Positions 33,886 through 42,665 of a DNA stretch of 64,000 nucleotides are shown piece by piece. The stretch lies in assembly GCA_965248685.1 (NCBI GenBank), contig CBDFKC010000002.1:186001-250000 (forward strand), read 5' to 3'. The stretch is from VYFG01 sp965248685. Lineage in GTDB: Bacteria; Pseudomonadota; Gammaproteobacteria; Arenicellales; Poriferihabitantaceae. The notes below the pieces were generated by a model. The model had not been told where the DNA came from, did no database searches, and worked only from the letters and a program-made list of their open reading frames with translations. Numbering within the stretch: the stretch's first letter is position 1; every line of letters begins with the position of its first letter. The translations under genes and the position numbers were made by a program.

Positions 33886-34716
33886 ATGTTTATTGACAAG
33901 CTGAACGCAACCTGGAAAAGCCAAAACTCCTTGGTTTGTGTTGGTCTGGATCCCGACATTGAAAAAATGCCGCAATCGTTGGCGGGCAAGGATATGTTGT
34001 TTCGATTCAATCGGAAAATCGTTGATGCCACCGCTGCCTGGGTATGCGCATTCAAACCTCAGATTGCTTATTACGCTGCGGTAGGGGCTGAAGATCAATT
34101 GGCTAAAACTATTGAATACATTCGCTCCAGCTACCCTGAAATTGTAATCATTCTGGATGCAAAACGGGGGGATATAGGTGCCACTGCCAAGATGTATGCC
34201 AGGGAGGCTTTCGAGCGATATCAGGTTGATGCGGTTACGGTCAATCCGTATATGGGTAGCGATACTCTTGAACCATTTTTACAATACACTGATCGCGGTG
34301 TGATCGTGTTATGTCGCACCTCGAATCCCGGGAGTGGCGATATTCAGGATTTAACCGTTTCTGACGGTAGCGTTGCTACACATGTGGCTCGACTCGCCAA
34401 CGATCGCTGGAATAAAAATCATAATGTGGGGCTCGTTGTAGGCGCAACCTATCCAGAGGAAATTGCCAGAGTACGATCAATAGTCGGCTCGATGCCATTG
34501 CTGATTCCCGGAGTGGGGGCCCAGGGAGGCGATCTCGAAAAAGTGCTTGCTAGTGGTTTGGATCGGACTGGACAGGGTCTGATGATTAATGCCTCCCGAT
34601 CTATTATATATGCCAGTTCAGGGCCCGATTTCGCCACCTCAGCTGGCGCAGAAGCTCGTCGCTTGTGCCAGGAAATCAATCGACTGCGAACAGATCAAAT
34701 GTCGTCTCAAGTATGA
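33886..34716 (+). CDS. pyrF: orotidine 5'-phosphate decarboxylase
   Basis: This 276-residue TIM barrel of the longer PyrF subfamily has the catalytic D91-x-K93-x2-D96 in LDAKRGDIG, VNPYMGSD as a phosphate-side strand, and GLVVGATYPEE. It converts OMP to UMP. It overlaps the next gene by four bases (ATGA), so the two are co-translated. Confidence 0.93.
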   Translation: MFIDKLNATWKSQNSLVCVGLDPDIEKMPQSLAGKDMLFRFNRKIVDATAAWVCAFKPQIAYYAAVGAEDQLAKTIEYIRSSYPEIVIILDAKRGDIGATAKMYAREAFERYQVDAVTVNPYMGSDTLEPFLQYTDRGVIVLCRTSNPGSGDIQDLTVSDGSVATHVARLANDRWNKNHNVGLVVGATYPEEIARVRSIVGSMPLLIPGVGAQGGDLEKVLASGLDRTGQGLMINASRSIIYASSGPDFATSAGAEARRLCQEINRLRTDQMSSQV

Positions 34717-35870
34717 ATTATGATACGCGCTACCCATCGGTAGCAGACCTTAAAATTCGGGCGAAAAAGCGTATGCCACGATTTGCCTTCGACTACGTCG
34801 ACGGTGGAATCGATCAGGAACATGGTAAACGGCGAAATCGTGATGCCTGGCATGGTATCGAAATGACACCACGATATTTAACAGACGTTTCTCAGGCTGA
34901 CTTAACTATCCGATTATTTGATCACGAATACTCAATGCCAATTGGCGTACCACCAATCGGGCTCGGTAATATGACCTGGCCTGGCGCTGAGATTGCGCTG
35001 GCGCAAGCAGCCCAACGGGCCAATATTCCCTATATTCTGAGCACTTTCAGCACCACCGAACTCGAAAAAATTGCCCAGGCTGCGCCGGACGTTTGTTGGT
35101 TTCAGCTGTATGTGCCGAAGAAAATTGAAGTAATGAAAGATATTCTTTCTCGGGTAAAAAATTCAGGATTTAATGCTCTGGTAATTACCGTGGATATTCC
35201 AGTCGGTGCAAAAAGAAATAGGGAATTAAAAAATGGTTTGAAACTACCGTTTAGTTTTACTCCTGATATCGTTTGGCAGTGCATGACTCATCCAGTCTGG
35301 GCGCTTCAAACCCTGCATCATGGGCAGCCGGATTTCGTCAATGTATTACAATATAAGGAAGGGCCAAATCAAGAGTTGGGGCAGTTTATAACGGATTTTA
35401 ATATGCATGGTGTAACCCGAGAGCGCATCGAGCTGATACGTCAACTGTGGGACGGCCCATTAATTCTCAAGGGAATTCAGGATGAGCAGGATATCAGGGA
35501 CGCCATGGAGATTGGTGTGGATGGAATAATTGTTTCAAATCATGGTGGCCGTCAGCTCGATGCTGCACCCACATCGGTTGAATCACTGCAAGCGTTGCCC
35601 GCCGAGATTCGCGCCCGAATTACGGTAATGGTAGATTGCGGCATACGTACCGGAATGGATGTGGTGCGAGCGCGGGCATTGGGAGCTGAAATGACATTTT
35701 CCGGCCGTTCATTTTTCTGGGGAATGGGTGCGATGGGGCGTAAAGGCGCCGAGCAAGTGGTCGGAATATATTGTGATGAAATAGAACGCTCTCTGAAGCA
35801 ATTGGGCTGCGGATCATTTTCCGAAATGGATCAAAGCTGGCTCACGCGTAAAATCAGAAAACCCACGTAA
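34713..35870 (+). CDS. FMN-dependent alpha-hydroxy-acid dehydrogenase
   Basis: This 385-residue TIM-barrel flavoenzyme is like L-lactate dehydrogenase LldD or glycolate oxidase. Seen are FDYVDGGIDQE, PIGVPPIGLGNMTWPGAE, WFQLYVPK, the catalytic His in IIVSNHGGRQLDAAP, and FSGRSFFWGMGAMG. The start at 34713 is preferred to one 16 codons upstream because of the ATGA overlap with pyrF and family length. The enzyme oxidises a short 2-hydroxy acid to the 2-oxo acid, passing electrons to quinone or oxygen. Substrate not decidable. Confidence 0.88.
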   Translation: MNYDTRYPSVADLKIRAKKRMPRFAFDYVDGGIDQEHGKRRNRDAWHGIEMTPRYLTDVSQADLTIRLFDHEYSMPIGVPPIGLGNMTWPGAEIALAQAAQRANIPYILSTFSTTELEKIAQAAPDVCWFQLYVPKKIEVMKDILSRVKNSGFNALVITVDIPVGAKRNRELKNGLKLPFSFTPDIVWQCMTHPVWALQTLHHGQPDFVNVLQYKEGPNQELGQFITDFNMHGVTRERIELIRQLWDGPLILKGIQDEQDIRDAMEIGVDGIIVSNHGGRQLDAAPTSVESLQALPAEIRARITVMVDCGIRTGMDVVRARALGAEMTFSGRSFFWGMGAMGRKGAEQVVGIYCDEIERSLKQLGCGSFSEMDQSWLTRKIRKPT

Positions 35871-35912
35871 TAACCCATTAAGAACTACTGGGTTCCGCCC
35901 AATGCTATTCCT

Positions 35913-36779
35913 GTGAAAATTCTTGAAATACTGTTCCCGGTCTTTTCTCTGGTGCTAATTGGCTACGTATATGCCAGGTTGCACCGTCCAGCTCTGCAGG
36001 CGGTTAACCAGATCATGTTATTTGTATTTGTGCCTGCGCTGGTGTTTGAGGTTATGTCCAGTAAGACGTTCCAGGTTGCGGAATACCAATGGCTTGCAGT
36101 GGCTGGATTAATCGTTGTATTGGGTCCCGGATTATTGGCCTGGCCAATTGCCAGAATTTTCGGCTATCCACGTCGTGCATTCGTTCCGACTATGATGTTC
36201 AATAACTGTGGCAATTTGGGGTTACCGTTGGCTGTTCTGGCATTCGGTGAACCAGGTCTGGAAGGTGCCGTGGTTTTATTTCTGGTCAGTAACACGTTGC
36301 ATTTTACTCTTGGAACCTGGTTATTTGGTGGCATCGTATCCTGGAAAGGATTTTTTTTGAATCCGGTTAGCATCGCAACGGCTGCGGGTTTATTGGTTAA
36401 TTTCATGGCAATTGATATTCCTGGGTTTGTCCAGCAACCGATTTCCATGCTGGGGCAGATTGTTATTCCCCTGATGTTATTTGCCCTTGGAGCCCGCATG
36501 CTCGACGTTAATCGCGCCCAGCTCAAATCCGGCGTTATCGGCGGCATAACCCGCCCGTTAATTGGATTGACCGCGGCTGCCGTTGCCATTTTAGTCGTTC
36601 CGTTGGAGCAGATGCATCTTGGGGTTCTGTTAATATTTGCTGCATTACCCCCTGCAGTATTAAATTACTTGTTTGCTGAGCAGTATAAACAGGCTCCGGA
36701 ATTGGTTGCATCCATGGTTTTGGTAGGGAATGGAATATCAATACTGGTGATGGGTCTGCTACTGTCTTTTATTGTTTAA
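35913..36779 (+). CDS. AEC family transporter
   Basis: This 288-residue protein has about ten membrane helices and the AEC (auxin efflux carrier) family pattern: MFNNCGNLGLPLAVLAFG near residue 95 and AALPPAVLNYLFAEQY near 247. It starts with GTG 35913. Family members export or import small acids such as malate or amino acids; substrate unknown. It follows the hydroxy-acid dehydrogenase by 42 bp, so a shared organic-acid role is plausible. Confidence 0.88.
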   Translation: MKILEILFPVFSLVLIGYVYARLHRPALQAVNQIMLFVFVPALVFEVMSSKTFQVAEYQWLAVAGLIVVLGPGLLAWPIARIFGYPRRAFVPTMMFNNCGNLGLPLAVLAFGEPGLEGAVVLFLVSNTLHFTLGTWLFGGIVSWKGFFLNPVSIATAAGLLVNFMAIDIPGFVQQPISMLGQIVIPLMLFALGARMLDVNRAQLKSGVIGGITRPLIGLTAAAVAILVVPLEQMHLGVLLIFAALPPAVLNYLFAEQYKQAPELVASMVLVGNGISILVMGLLLSFIV

Positions 36780-36864
36780 ATTTTATCGTCGCAATAGATA
36801 AAGTAAATATAAGAGATGTCTGATAATTCGGAAAATTAATGATTGTTGGTGATAGCATATTAGC

Positions 36865-36884
36865 CGCTGGTTGAGATACCAGCG
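36865..36884 (+). terminator. short hairpin between AEC transporter and peroxiredoxin genes
   Basis: CGCTGGT (36865-36871) pairs with ACCAGCG (36878-36884) around TGAGAT. Only AAATTTT follows, so termination would be weak. It could instead lie in the peroxiredoxin leader. Confidence 0.45.
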
Positions 36885-36926
36885 AAATTTTGGTTTAATA
36901 ATTTTATTTTTATCGAGGTAGTAAAA

Positions 36927-37409
36927 ATGACAATTGCAGTAGGCGACAAGGTGCCCAGTGTAGAACTGGCAATAATGGGGAAAGATGGACCTGAGGCAAT
37001 TAACACCGATGATTTGTTTGGTGGTAAAAAAGTTGTGCTGTTTGCCTTACCCGGCGCATTCACACCAACCTGCTCAGCCTCCCACGTACCAGGGTTTGTT
37101 GTTCACAACGACGCGATCAAGGCAAAAGGCGTTGATACTATTGCCTGTCTGTCGGTGAATGACGCATTTGTTATGGGAGCCTGGGGCGAGGCCCAGAATG
37201 TCGAGGACAACATAGTGATGTTGGCCGACGGTAGTGGAAATTTTACTGAGGCTGTCGGATTGGTTCTTGATCTAACCGATAAGAATATGGGAGTAAGATC
37301 CCAGCGTTATGCCATGGTGGTAGACAATGGCGTTGTTACCCATCTAAATATTGAGCAAGGAGGAGAATTCGAAGCCAGTAAGGCTGAGACAATTCTTGAC
37401 CTGCTATAA
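36927..37409 (+). CDS. Prx5-type peroxiredoxin
   Basis: This 160-residue protein is of the Prx5/AhpE-like group with peroxidatic Cys49 in PGAFTPTCSASHVPGF. The partner Arg lies in the MGVRSQRYAMVV segment. It reduces hydroperoxides in the cytoplasm using a glutaredoxin or thioredoxin system. GAGGT lies seven bases before the ATG. I see no glutaredoxin domain fused. Confidence 0.92.
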   Translation: MTIAVGDKVPSVELAIMGKDGPEAINTDDLFGGKKVVLFALPGAFTPTCSASHVPGFVVHNDAIKAKGVDTIACLSVNDAFVMGAWGEAQNVEDNIVMLADGSGNFTEAVGLVLDLTDKNMGVRSQRYAMVVDNGVVTHLNIEQGGEFEASKAETILDLL

Positions 37410-37467
37410 ATAAGAAATAGTTCGATTGAAACAGTAATGATGTGTTTTCTATAACACTGGAGAAGGG

Positions 37468-38358
37468 TTGATGATTTCACGAATTTTTCTTTTTCTTGGG
37501 ACTAACCTGGCGGTAATGGCGGTACTGAGTATCGCCATTCGAATATTTGGGCTCGACCAATATGTCGGTGGAAACACGCTGACTATGCTGATTTTCGCCT
37601 TCCTGATAGGAATGGTGGGGTCATTTATTTCATTGGCCATGTCTAAATCCATGGCAAAGCGTTCTACCGGGGCCAGAGTGATTGAGGCACCGGCCAATGA
37701 AACCGAAACCTGGTTAGTCAACACGGTACGGAAACAGGCAGAAAGCGCTGGAATCGGTATGCCGGAAGTGGCAATTTTTGATACCCCCCAAGTCAATGCA
37801 TTTGCTACCGGGATGAAGAAGAACGATGCATTGGTGGCAGTCAGCAGTGGATTACTGAACACCATGACACGAGATGAGGCGGAAGCCGTCATGGCCCATG
37901 AAATTAGCCATGTCGCCAATGGTGATATGGTGACGTTGGCATTAATTCAGGGGATTCTTAATACTTTCGTCATATTTTTCTCAAGGATCATAGGTAATAT
38001 AGTGGATAAGGCGATTTTTCGAAATCAACGCGGGTTTGGTATCGGATACTTTATAACTACCATGGTTGCCCAGTTTGCATTGGGAATTCTCGCTTCCATC
38101 ATCGTCAGCTATTTCAGCCGGATAAGAGAATTTCGTGCTGATGAAGGTGGTGCTACCCTGGCGGGCAAGCAGAAAATGATTGACGCTTTGCGTCGACTTC
38201 AGGCCCAGCACGAACCCGAACAACTACCAGATCAACTGGCGGCTTTTGGGATATCCAGTAACAAATCCAGTGGCTTTAAACGCCTGTTTAGATCCCATCC
38301 GGACCTTGACCAGCGAATCGAGGCCTTGCAGGCTTTCGATAGCGCGATAAGCCGCTAA
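37468..38358 (+). CDS. htpX: HtpX membrane zinc metalloprotease
   Basis: This 296-residue protease has two N-terminal membrane helices (about 6-28 and 34-58) and a zinc motif H143-E-I-S-H147 with downstream Glu in REFRADEGGATLAG. Further membrane segments lie near 155-205. HtpX degrades misfolded membrane proteins on the cytoplasmic side. A strong GGAGAAGG precedes the ATG. Confidence 0.94.
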   Translation: MMISRIFLFLGTNLAVMAVLSIAIRIFGLDQYVGGNTLTMLIFAFLIGMVGSFISLAMSKSMAKRSTGARVIEAPANETETWLVNTVRKQAESAGIGMPEVAIFDTPQVNAFATGMKKNDALVAVSSGLLNTMTRDEAEAVMAHEISHVANGDMVTLALIQGILNTFVIFFSRIIGNIVDKAIFRNQRGFGIGYFITTMVAQFALGILASIIVSYFSRIREFRADEGGATLAGKQKMIDALRRLQAQHEPEQLPDQLAAFGISSNKSSGFKRLFRSHPDLDQRIEALQAFDSAISR

Positions 38359-38387
38359 TACGAGATCAGCTGAGTATTGGTAAACCG

Positions 38388-39623
38388 ATGAAGCTGGCGC
38401 AAATTAAGACCTGGGTGACGGTTCCTCCGACCGGTATTGGCGGCTCATTTTGGGTAATTGTAAAGCTGACTACCGACAATGGTATCGAAGGAATCGGCGA
38501 GTGTTATGGCATACCGGTTTCGGGTGATATTGCGTGCCAAATGGTAGAAGATACCTTTAAACGATTTATCGCTGGTGAGGATCCGCATAATCTGGAGGTG
38601 ATGTTCCGGCGGGTTTATTCTGCCGGGTTTACCCAGCGTCCCGATGTCAGCATGATGGGGGTTTTCAGCGGTATTGAAATTGCCATATGGGATATTCTTG
38701 GAAAGGCCCACGAACAGCCAGTTTATAAATTGCTCGGTGGCAAGTTCCATGAGCGCCTACGGACCTATACCTATCTGTATCCGAAAAATCTGGGTGACCA
38801 TGAGGATGCGGACAGTGAGTCCGGGGACGTTTACCACGACGGTGACGCAGCAGCCCAGCGGGCCCTGGAATATGTCGACATGGGTTTTACCGCGATAAAG
38901 CAGGATCCCGCGGGACCCTATAGTTTCCAGGGTGGGAGGGAACTGTCCCTGCCCGAGCTTTCGCGCAGTGAATACAGTGTTAGGCGAATTCGCGAAGCAA
39001 TAGGAGACCGCGCGGACATACTGTTCGGAACCCATGGGCAAATGACGACTTCTTCGGCGATTCGATTGGCCCGACGAATCGAACCTTATGATCCACTCTG
39101 GTTCGAAGAACCCTGTCCACCAGATCAGATGGATGCGATTGGTAAAGTAGCGGCTGCCACCAGTATTCCCGTCGCCACGGGTGAGCGGTTAACCACCCGG
39201 ATGGAATTTCATCAGGCCCTTCAGGTTGGCGTATCGATTCTACAACCGGATATTGGGCGAAGCGGAGGAATATGGGAGACCAAAAAAATTGCGGTTATTG
39301 CCGAGTTATTCAACGCTCAAATTGCACCCCATATATATTGTGGACCGATTGCTCACGCCGCCGCCGCACATGTTGCGTTTAGCGCACCCAATTTCCTGAT
39401 TTTAGAAACCATTCAGACCGAGTTTCATGATGCGATTTTGCACAAACCGTTGACCTGGGAACAGGGATATCTGATCGCGCCGGATCAGCCGGGACTGGGT
39501 ATTGAATTAAATGAGCAGGTAGTTGAATCCCATCCTTACACCACCGGCGGAAGGTTACATCTGGAAATGTGCCAGACTCCATTGAGTTCTGCCAACAGTA
39601 AAATAATCACCGAGCTTGATTAA
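38388..39623 (+). CDS. enolase-superfamily sugar-acid dehydratase-like protein
   Basis: This 411-residue mandelate racemase / acid-sugar dehydratase-type protein has a capping domain at about 1-125 and a barrel thereafter. Seen are TAIKQDPAGPYS, FGTHGQMTTSSA, WFEEPCPPDQ, PVATGERLTT, QPDIGRSGG and IAPHIYCGPIAHAAA. Compared with D-galactonate dehydratase (DFHGR), the third-strand metal-ligand Asp position is Gly here (GTHGQ), while the general-acid His remains. Substrate is unknown. The gene follows htpX by 29 bp with no obvious relation. Confidence 0.85.
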   Translation: MKLAQIKTWVTVPPTGIGGSFWVIVKLTTDNGIEGIGECYGIPVSGDIACQMVEDTFKRFIAGEDPHNLEVMFRRVYSAGFTQRPDVSMMGVFSGIEIAIWDILGKAHEQPVYKLLGGKFHERLRTYTYLYPKNLGDHEDADSESGDVYHDGDAAAQRALEYVDMGFTAIKQDPAGPYSFQGGRELSLPELSRSEYSVRRIREAIGDRADILFGTHGQMTTSSAIRLARRIEPYDPLWFEEPCPPDQMDAIGKVAAATSIPVATGERLTTRMEFHQALQVGVSILQPDIGRSGGIWETKKIAVIAELFNAQIAPHIYCGPIAHAAAAHVAFSAPNFLILETIQTEFHDAILHKPLTWEQGYLIAPDQPGLGIELNEQVVESHPYTTGGRLHLEMCQTPLSSANSKIITELD

Positions 39624-39637
39624 TTCACTACACTGAT

Positions 39638-39835
39638 ATGAGTGGACGCGGCACCAGGGTTTACCACCGACGTGATAATAACCGCAGGATTACCAACGCC
39701 GATATTTACACGATGGTGATGTTGCATCAATACCAAAGAAAGTCCATTGCGCAGATAGCCCGTCATTTTGCCCTGGAACCGATTGAGGTGAGAGTATTAA
39801 TCGGCAAGCGTTCTGGTGGCAGCTGTTGCGGATAA
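39638..39835 (+). CDS. small basic HTH-like hypothetical protein
   Basis: This 65-residue basic protein has a segment resembling a helix-turn-helix (KSIAQIARHFALEPIEVRVL near 35-54) and the odd C-terminal end GGSCCG. It starts 14 bp after the enolase-superfamily gene, without a clear ribosome binding site. I do not recognise it. It may be a small DNA-binding protein; conservation would be needed to confirm coding. Confidence 0.5.
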   Translation: MSGRGTRVYHRRDNNRRITNADIYTMVMLHQYQRKSIAQIARHFALEPIEVRVLIGKRSGGSCCG

Positions 39836-39851
39836 ACTGCTTTTAATAAGC

Positions 39852-40697
39852 CTATTTTTTACCGTCACTGTTTCGCAGCAGAAATCCGTCCATCCACCGA
39901 TCTGACAGTATTCTCTTCAGTACTGCCATTATCCGGGTTGGAATCGTCACCGGGTAGCGAATTTTGGGTCGATTGCTTTCGAGCGCATGAGTGCAGGCGG
40001 TTAACACTGCCTCCGGCGACAAGCTAAATCGCGGGTTCTCCCGATTGTCCAACCTTTTCTCAACACCCAGGTAAGTATCACGAAACATACTCTTGTCCCG
40101 ATCAATATTTTCCTGATAGGCAAGCAACGCATTCCTGCGAAACGCACTGATGATGGGCCCGGGTTCGATTAGGCTGAATTTGACTCCGCTATCGTGATGC
40201 TCCAGACGCATGGTATCGGTCAATGCCTCGAGGGCGAATTTACTGGCGTTGTAAGCGCCGCGATATTTGAGGCAGATAAATCCAAGTACTGAACTAATTT
40301 GCAGTACCCTGCCTTGCCCATGAGGAAGCATCATTGGCAGAATCCCATTGGTCAATTGCTGGGTCCCAAATACGTTGGTCTCGAATTGCTGTCTCAATAC
40401 GTCTCGGGTCAGATCAATAACCGCACCGGGTTGGCCATATGCGCCGTTGTTGACTAAACCATAAACCTCGCCGTCTGTTAGTTGGTGAATTTGATCGAGG
40501 CCTTGTTGAATGCTGTTTGAACTGGCGAGATCCAATTGAATCGTTTCATAGCCCTGTTCTTGAAGCCTGACAACATCTTCAGCATGCCGGCAACTCGCTA
40601 CGACACGATAGCCACGTTTCATCAGCCCCAGATGCAACCGGGCGCCGATGCCACTGGAACAGCCGGTTATTACGATGGTTTTAGCGGAATTCTGCAT
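39852..40697 (-). CDS. short-chain dehydrogenase/reductase
   Basis: This 281-residue classical SDR has nucleotide motif TGCSSGIG (11-18), NNGAYG, catalytic Ser in LQISSVLG, and Y149-x3-K153. Family members reduce carbonyls or oxidise alcohols with NAD(P)H. Substrate unknown. It shares its upstream region, which holds a candidate OxyR site, with rubrerythrin on the other strand. Confidence 0.88.
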   Translation of the reverse strand: MQNSAKTIVITGCSSGIGARLHLGLMKRGYRVVASCRHAEDVVRLQEQGYETIQLDLASSNSIQQGLDQIHQLTDGEVYGLVNNGAYGQPGAVIDLTRDVLRQQFETNVFGTQQLTNGILPMMLPHGQGRVLQISSVLGFICLKYRGAYNASKFALEALTDTMRLEHHDSGVKFSLIEPGPIISAFRRNALLAYQENIDRDKSMFRDTYLGVEKRLDNRENPRFSLSPEAVLTACTHALESNRPKIRYPVTIPTRIMAVLKRILSDRWMDGFLLRNSDGKK

Positions 40698-40717
40698 CTT
40701 GGAGGGGTAATCGATTG

Positions 40718-40782
40718 ATAGTCTTTATCTATTATATAGTTTGACATTATCAATTAGATTGATCGAGTTGGATTGTTATAAT
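40718..40782 (+). promoter_or_regulatory. candidate OxyR operator and promoter of rubrerythrin
   Basis: ATAG at 40718-40721 and CTAT at 40729-40732 are seven bases apart. Weaker TTTG at 40740 and CAAT at 40751 continue the same 11-base spacing, matching the four-part OxyR site of E. coli (ATAG-N7-CTAT-N7-ATAG-N7-CTAT). The A six bases into each half-site spacer is also present. The site abuts a -35-like TTAGAT (40754-40759), which is 17 bases from TATAAT (40777-40782). That is the geometry of OxyR-activated promoters. A hairpin (40788-40802) would form at the mRNA 5' end. Confidence 0.5.
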
Positions 40783-40833
40783 ACGGCATGCCCACGGGGC
40801 ATATCCGATAAACGTTTAATCAGGAATAATCCA

Positions 40834-41247
40834 ATGAGTTTAAAAGATTCAAAAACAGAACAAAACCTGAAAGACGCCTTCGCTGGCGAATCTCAGGCCA
40901 ATCGTCGCTATTTGTACTTCGCAGCCAAAGCAGATATTGAAGGCTATAACGATGTCGCCGCCGTTTTCCGTTCAACGGCAGAAGGTGAAACTGGTCATGC
41001 CCATGGACACCTCGAGTATCTTGAAGAATGCGGCGACCCGGCAACCGGACTTCCCATTGGTCCCACCTCAGACAATCTCAAGGCGGCGGTTGCTGGCGAA
41101 ACCCACGAATACACTGATATGTATCCGGGTATGGCGAAAACTGCCAGAGACGAAGGTTTCGATGAAATCGCGGATTGGTTTGAAACCCTGGGTAAAGCGG
41201 AACGCTCTCATGCCAATCGTTTTCAAAAGGCATTAGACGAGATGTAA
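40834..41247 (+). CDS. rubrerythrin (diiron domain only)
   Basis: This 137-residue four-helix-bundle protein has rubrerythrin motifs: AGESQANRRY, EGETGHAHGH and ETLGKAERSHANRF with paired E-x2-H metal ligands, plus GETHEYTDMY. It lacks the C-terminal rubredoxin domain of the classical protein. It reduces hydrogen peroxide. The start at 40834 is chosen because AGGA lies eight bases before it; the longer frame from 40741 begins inside the promoter. It is followed by an Fe-S protein and DUF3501, a recurrent gene trio, and OxyR lies 2 kb further on. Confidence 0.92.
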   Translation: MSLKDSKTEQNLKDAFAGESQANRRYLYFAAKADIEGYNDVAAVFRSTAEGETGHAHGHLEYLEECGDPATGLPIGPTSDNLKAAVAGETHEYTDMYPGMAKTARDEGFDEIADWFETLGKAERSHANRFQKALDEM

Positions 41248-41327
41248 CTGGTCACCAGACGCCAGTCTGGCTTATCGGTTGGACTGGCCTCTGGTCTCTT
41301 TAGATTGAATTATTACTTGGTGTTGGC

Positions 41328-42662
41328 ATGGCACATCGCGAAGGAAATCTGGAAGCTCCAACCCGGCATTCTCTGGACTGGCATAATCCTGAGTTTTATG
41401 ACGAATCTTCACTGTTCGCCGAGCTTGAGCGGGTATATGACCTGTGTCATGGTTGCCGCCGGTGCAATAGTTTGTGTAATGCTTTCCCGACTCTGTTCGA
41501 CCTTGTCGATGCTTCATCAACCCTGGAAGTTGACGGGGTAAATGAAGAAGATTACTGGAAAGTTGTCGACCATTGCTATTTGTGCGATCTATGCTACCAG
41601 GTCAAGTGTCCCTATACCCCACCCCACGAATGGAATATCGACTTCCCCCACTTGATGCTGCGGGCCAAGGCTACTCGTTTTCGCCAGGGCAAGGTAAGCT
41701 TGAGTGAAAAACTGCTGTCCTCTACCGACGCCGTTGGTAAACTTTCCAGCATTCCCATTGTGGTCAATGGGGTAAACGCTGCCAATAAGACTAAACCGCT
41801 GCGTAAGCTATTGGATAAAGCGTTAGGTGTGCACCCCGAGGCAAAATTACCGGTATACGATAGCAAGACCCTGCGTAAGCGGATGAAGGGGACTGCCGAT
41901 TCCAGTGCTGATGAAAACGCTGCCGGCGAAACCACAGGAAATGTAGCAATTTTTGCGACCTGTTTTGGAAATTACAATGAACCTGATTTAGGCGATGATC
42001 TAGTGAAAGTGTTACGGCACAATGGGATAAAAGTGCGCCTGGCGGATAAGGAGCAGTGCTGCGGCATGCCAAAACTTGAACTGGGTGACCTTGCAGCGGT
42101 AGCACAGGCCAAACAAAACAATGTTCCTGAACTTGCCAGGTTGGTTGATCAGGGCTGGGACATAATGGCGCCAGTTCCCTCCTGCGTATTGATGTTCCGG
42201 CAGGAATTGCCGCTCATGTTTCCCGACGACGAAGAAGTTAGAAAAGTGGCCGGCGCAATCTATGATCCATTCGAATATTTGATGCATCGGTATAAACACG
42301 GTGCCCTTGATACCGATTTTAAAATTTCGTTAGGTACTGTGGCATATCACGTCGCCTGCCATCAGAGAGTTCAGAAAATAGGCTATACCACTCGGCAATG
42401 TCTTGAACTGGTACCCGAAACCACGGTAAAGCCAATCGAGCGCTGTTCTGGTCATGATGGCACTTACGGAGTTAAGACCCGTTCCTATTCAACCGCGATG
42501 AAAATTGCCAGGCCAGTGGTGAATAAAGTTAAGCAGGCTGAAGCAGACCACTACGGTAGTGATTGTCCGATGGCTGGCCGTTTTATCGAACACGGGATGG
42601 ACGACGGATCAATCACCGAACACCCGATTTCATTGCTGCGTAAGGCATATGGGATCGCCTAA
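41328..42662 (+). CDS. iron-sulfur (heterodisulfide reductase-like) protein
   Basis: This 444-residue protein has an N-terminal double [4Fe-4S] domain (CHGCRRCNSLCNAFP near 40-54 and CYLCDLCYQVKCPYTPP near 83-99). Two CCG-type cysteine-rich domains follow (CCGMPKLELGD near 244, and a later ...ERCSGHDG). The layout resembles GlpC or HdrD. It probably relays electrons to the partner rubrerythrin or a quinone. The same trio (rubrerythrin, this protein, DUF3501) recurs in other proteobacteria. The specific reaction is unknown. Confidence 0.85.
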   Translation: MAHREGNLEAPTRHSLDWHNPEFYDESSLFAELERVYDLCHGCRRCNSLCNAFPTLFDLVDASSTLEVDGVNEEDYWKVVDHCYLCDLCYQVKCPYTPPHEWNIDFPHLMLRAKATRFRQGKVSLSEKLLSSTDAVGKLSSIPIVVNGVNAANKTKPLRKLLDKALGVHPEAKLPVYDSKTLRKRMKGTADSSADENAAGETTGNVAIFATCFGNYNEPDLGDDLVKVLRHNGIKVRLADKEQCCGMPKLELGDLAAVAQAKQNNVPELARLVDQGWDIMAPVPSCVLMFRQELPLMFPDDEEVRKVAGAIYDPFEYLMHRYKHGALDTDFKISLGTVAYHVACHQRVQKIGYTTRQCLELVPETTVKPIERCSGHDGTYGVKTRSYSTAMKIARPVVNKVKQAEADHYGSDCPMAGRFIEHGMDDGSITEHPISLLRKAYGIA

Positions 42663-42665
42663 AAA

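Noticed and set aside
36840..36926. OxyR site before the peroxiredoxin gene
   Set aside because: One ATAG is present but the CTAT partners do not occur at the right spacing.
37426..37455. TTGAAA-N18-TATAAC as the htpX promoter
   Set aside because: The transcript would start within or after the ribosome binding site, so this pair is probably fortuitous.
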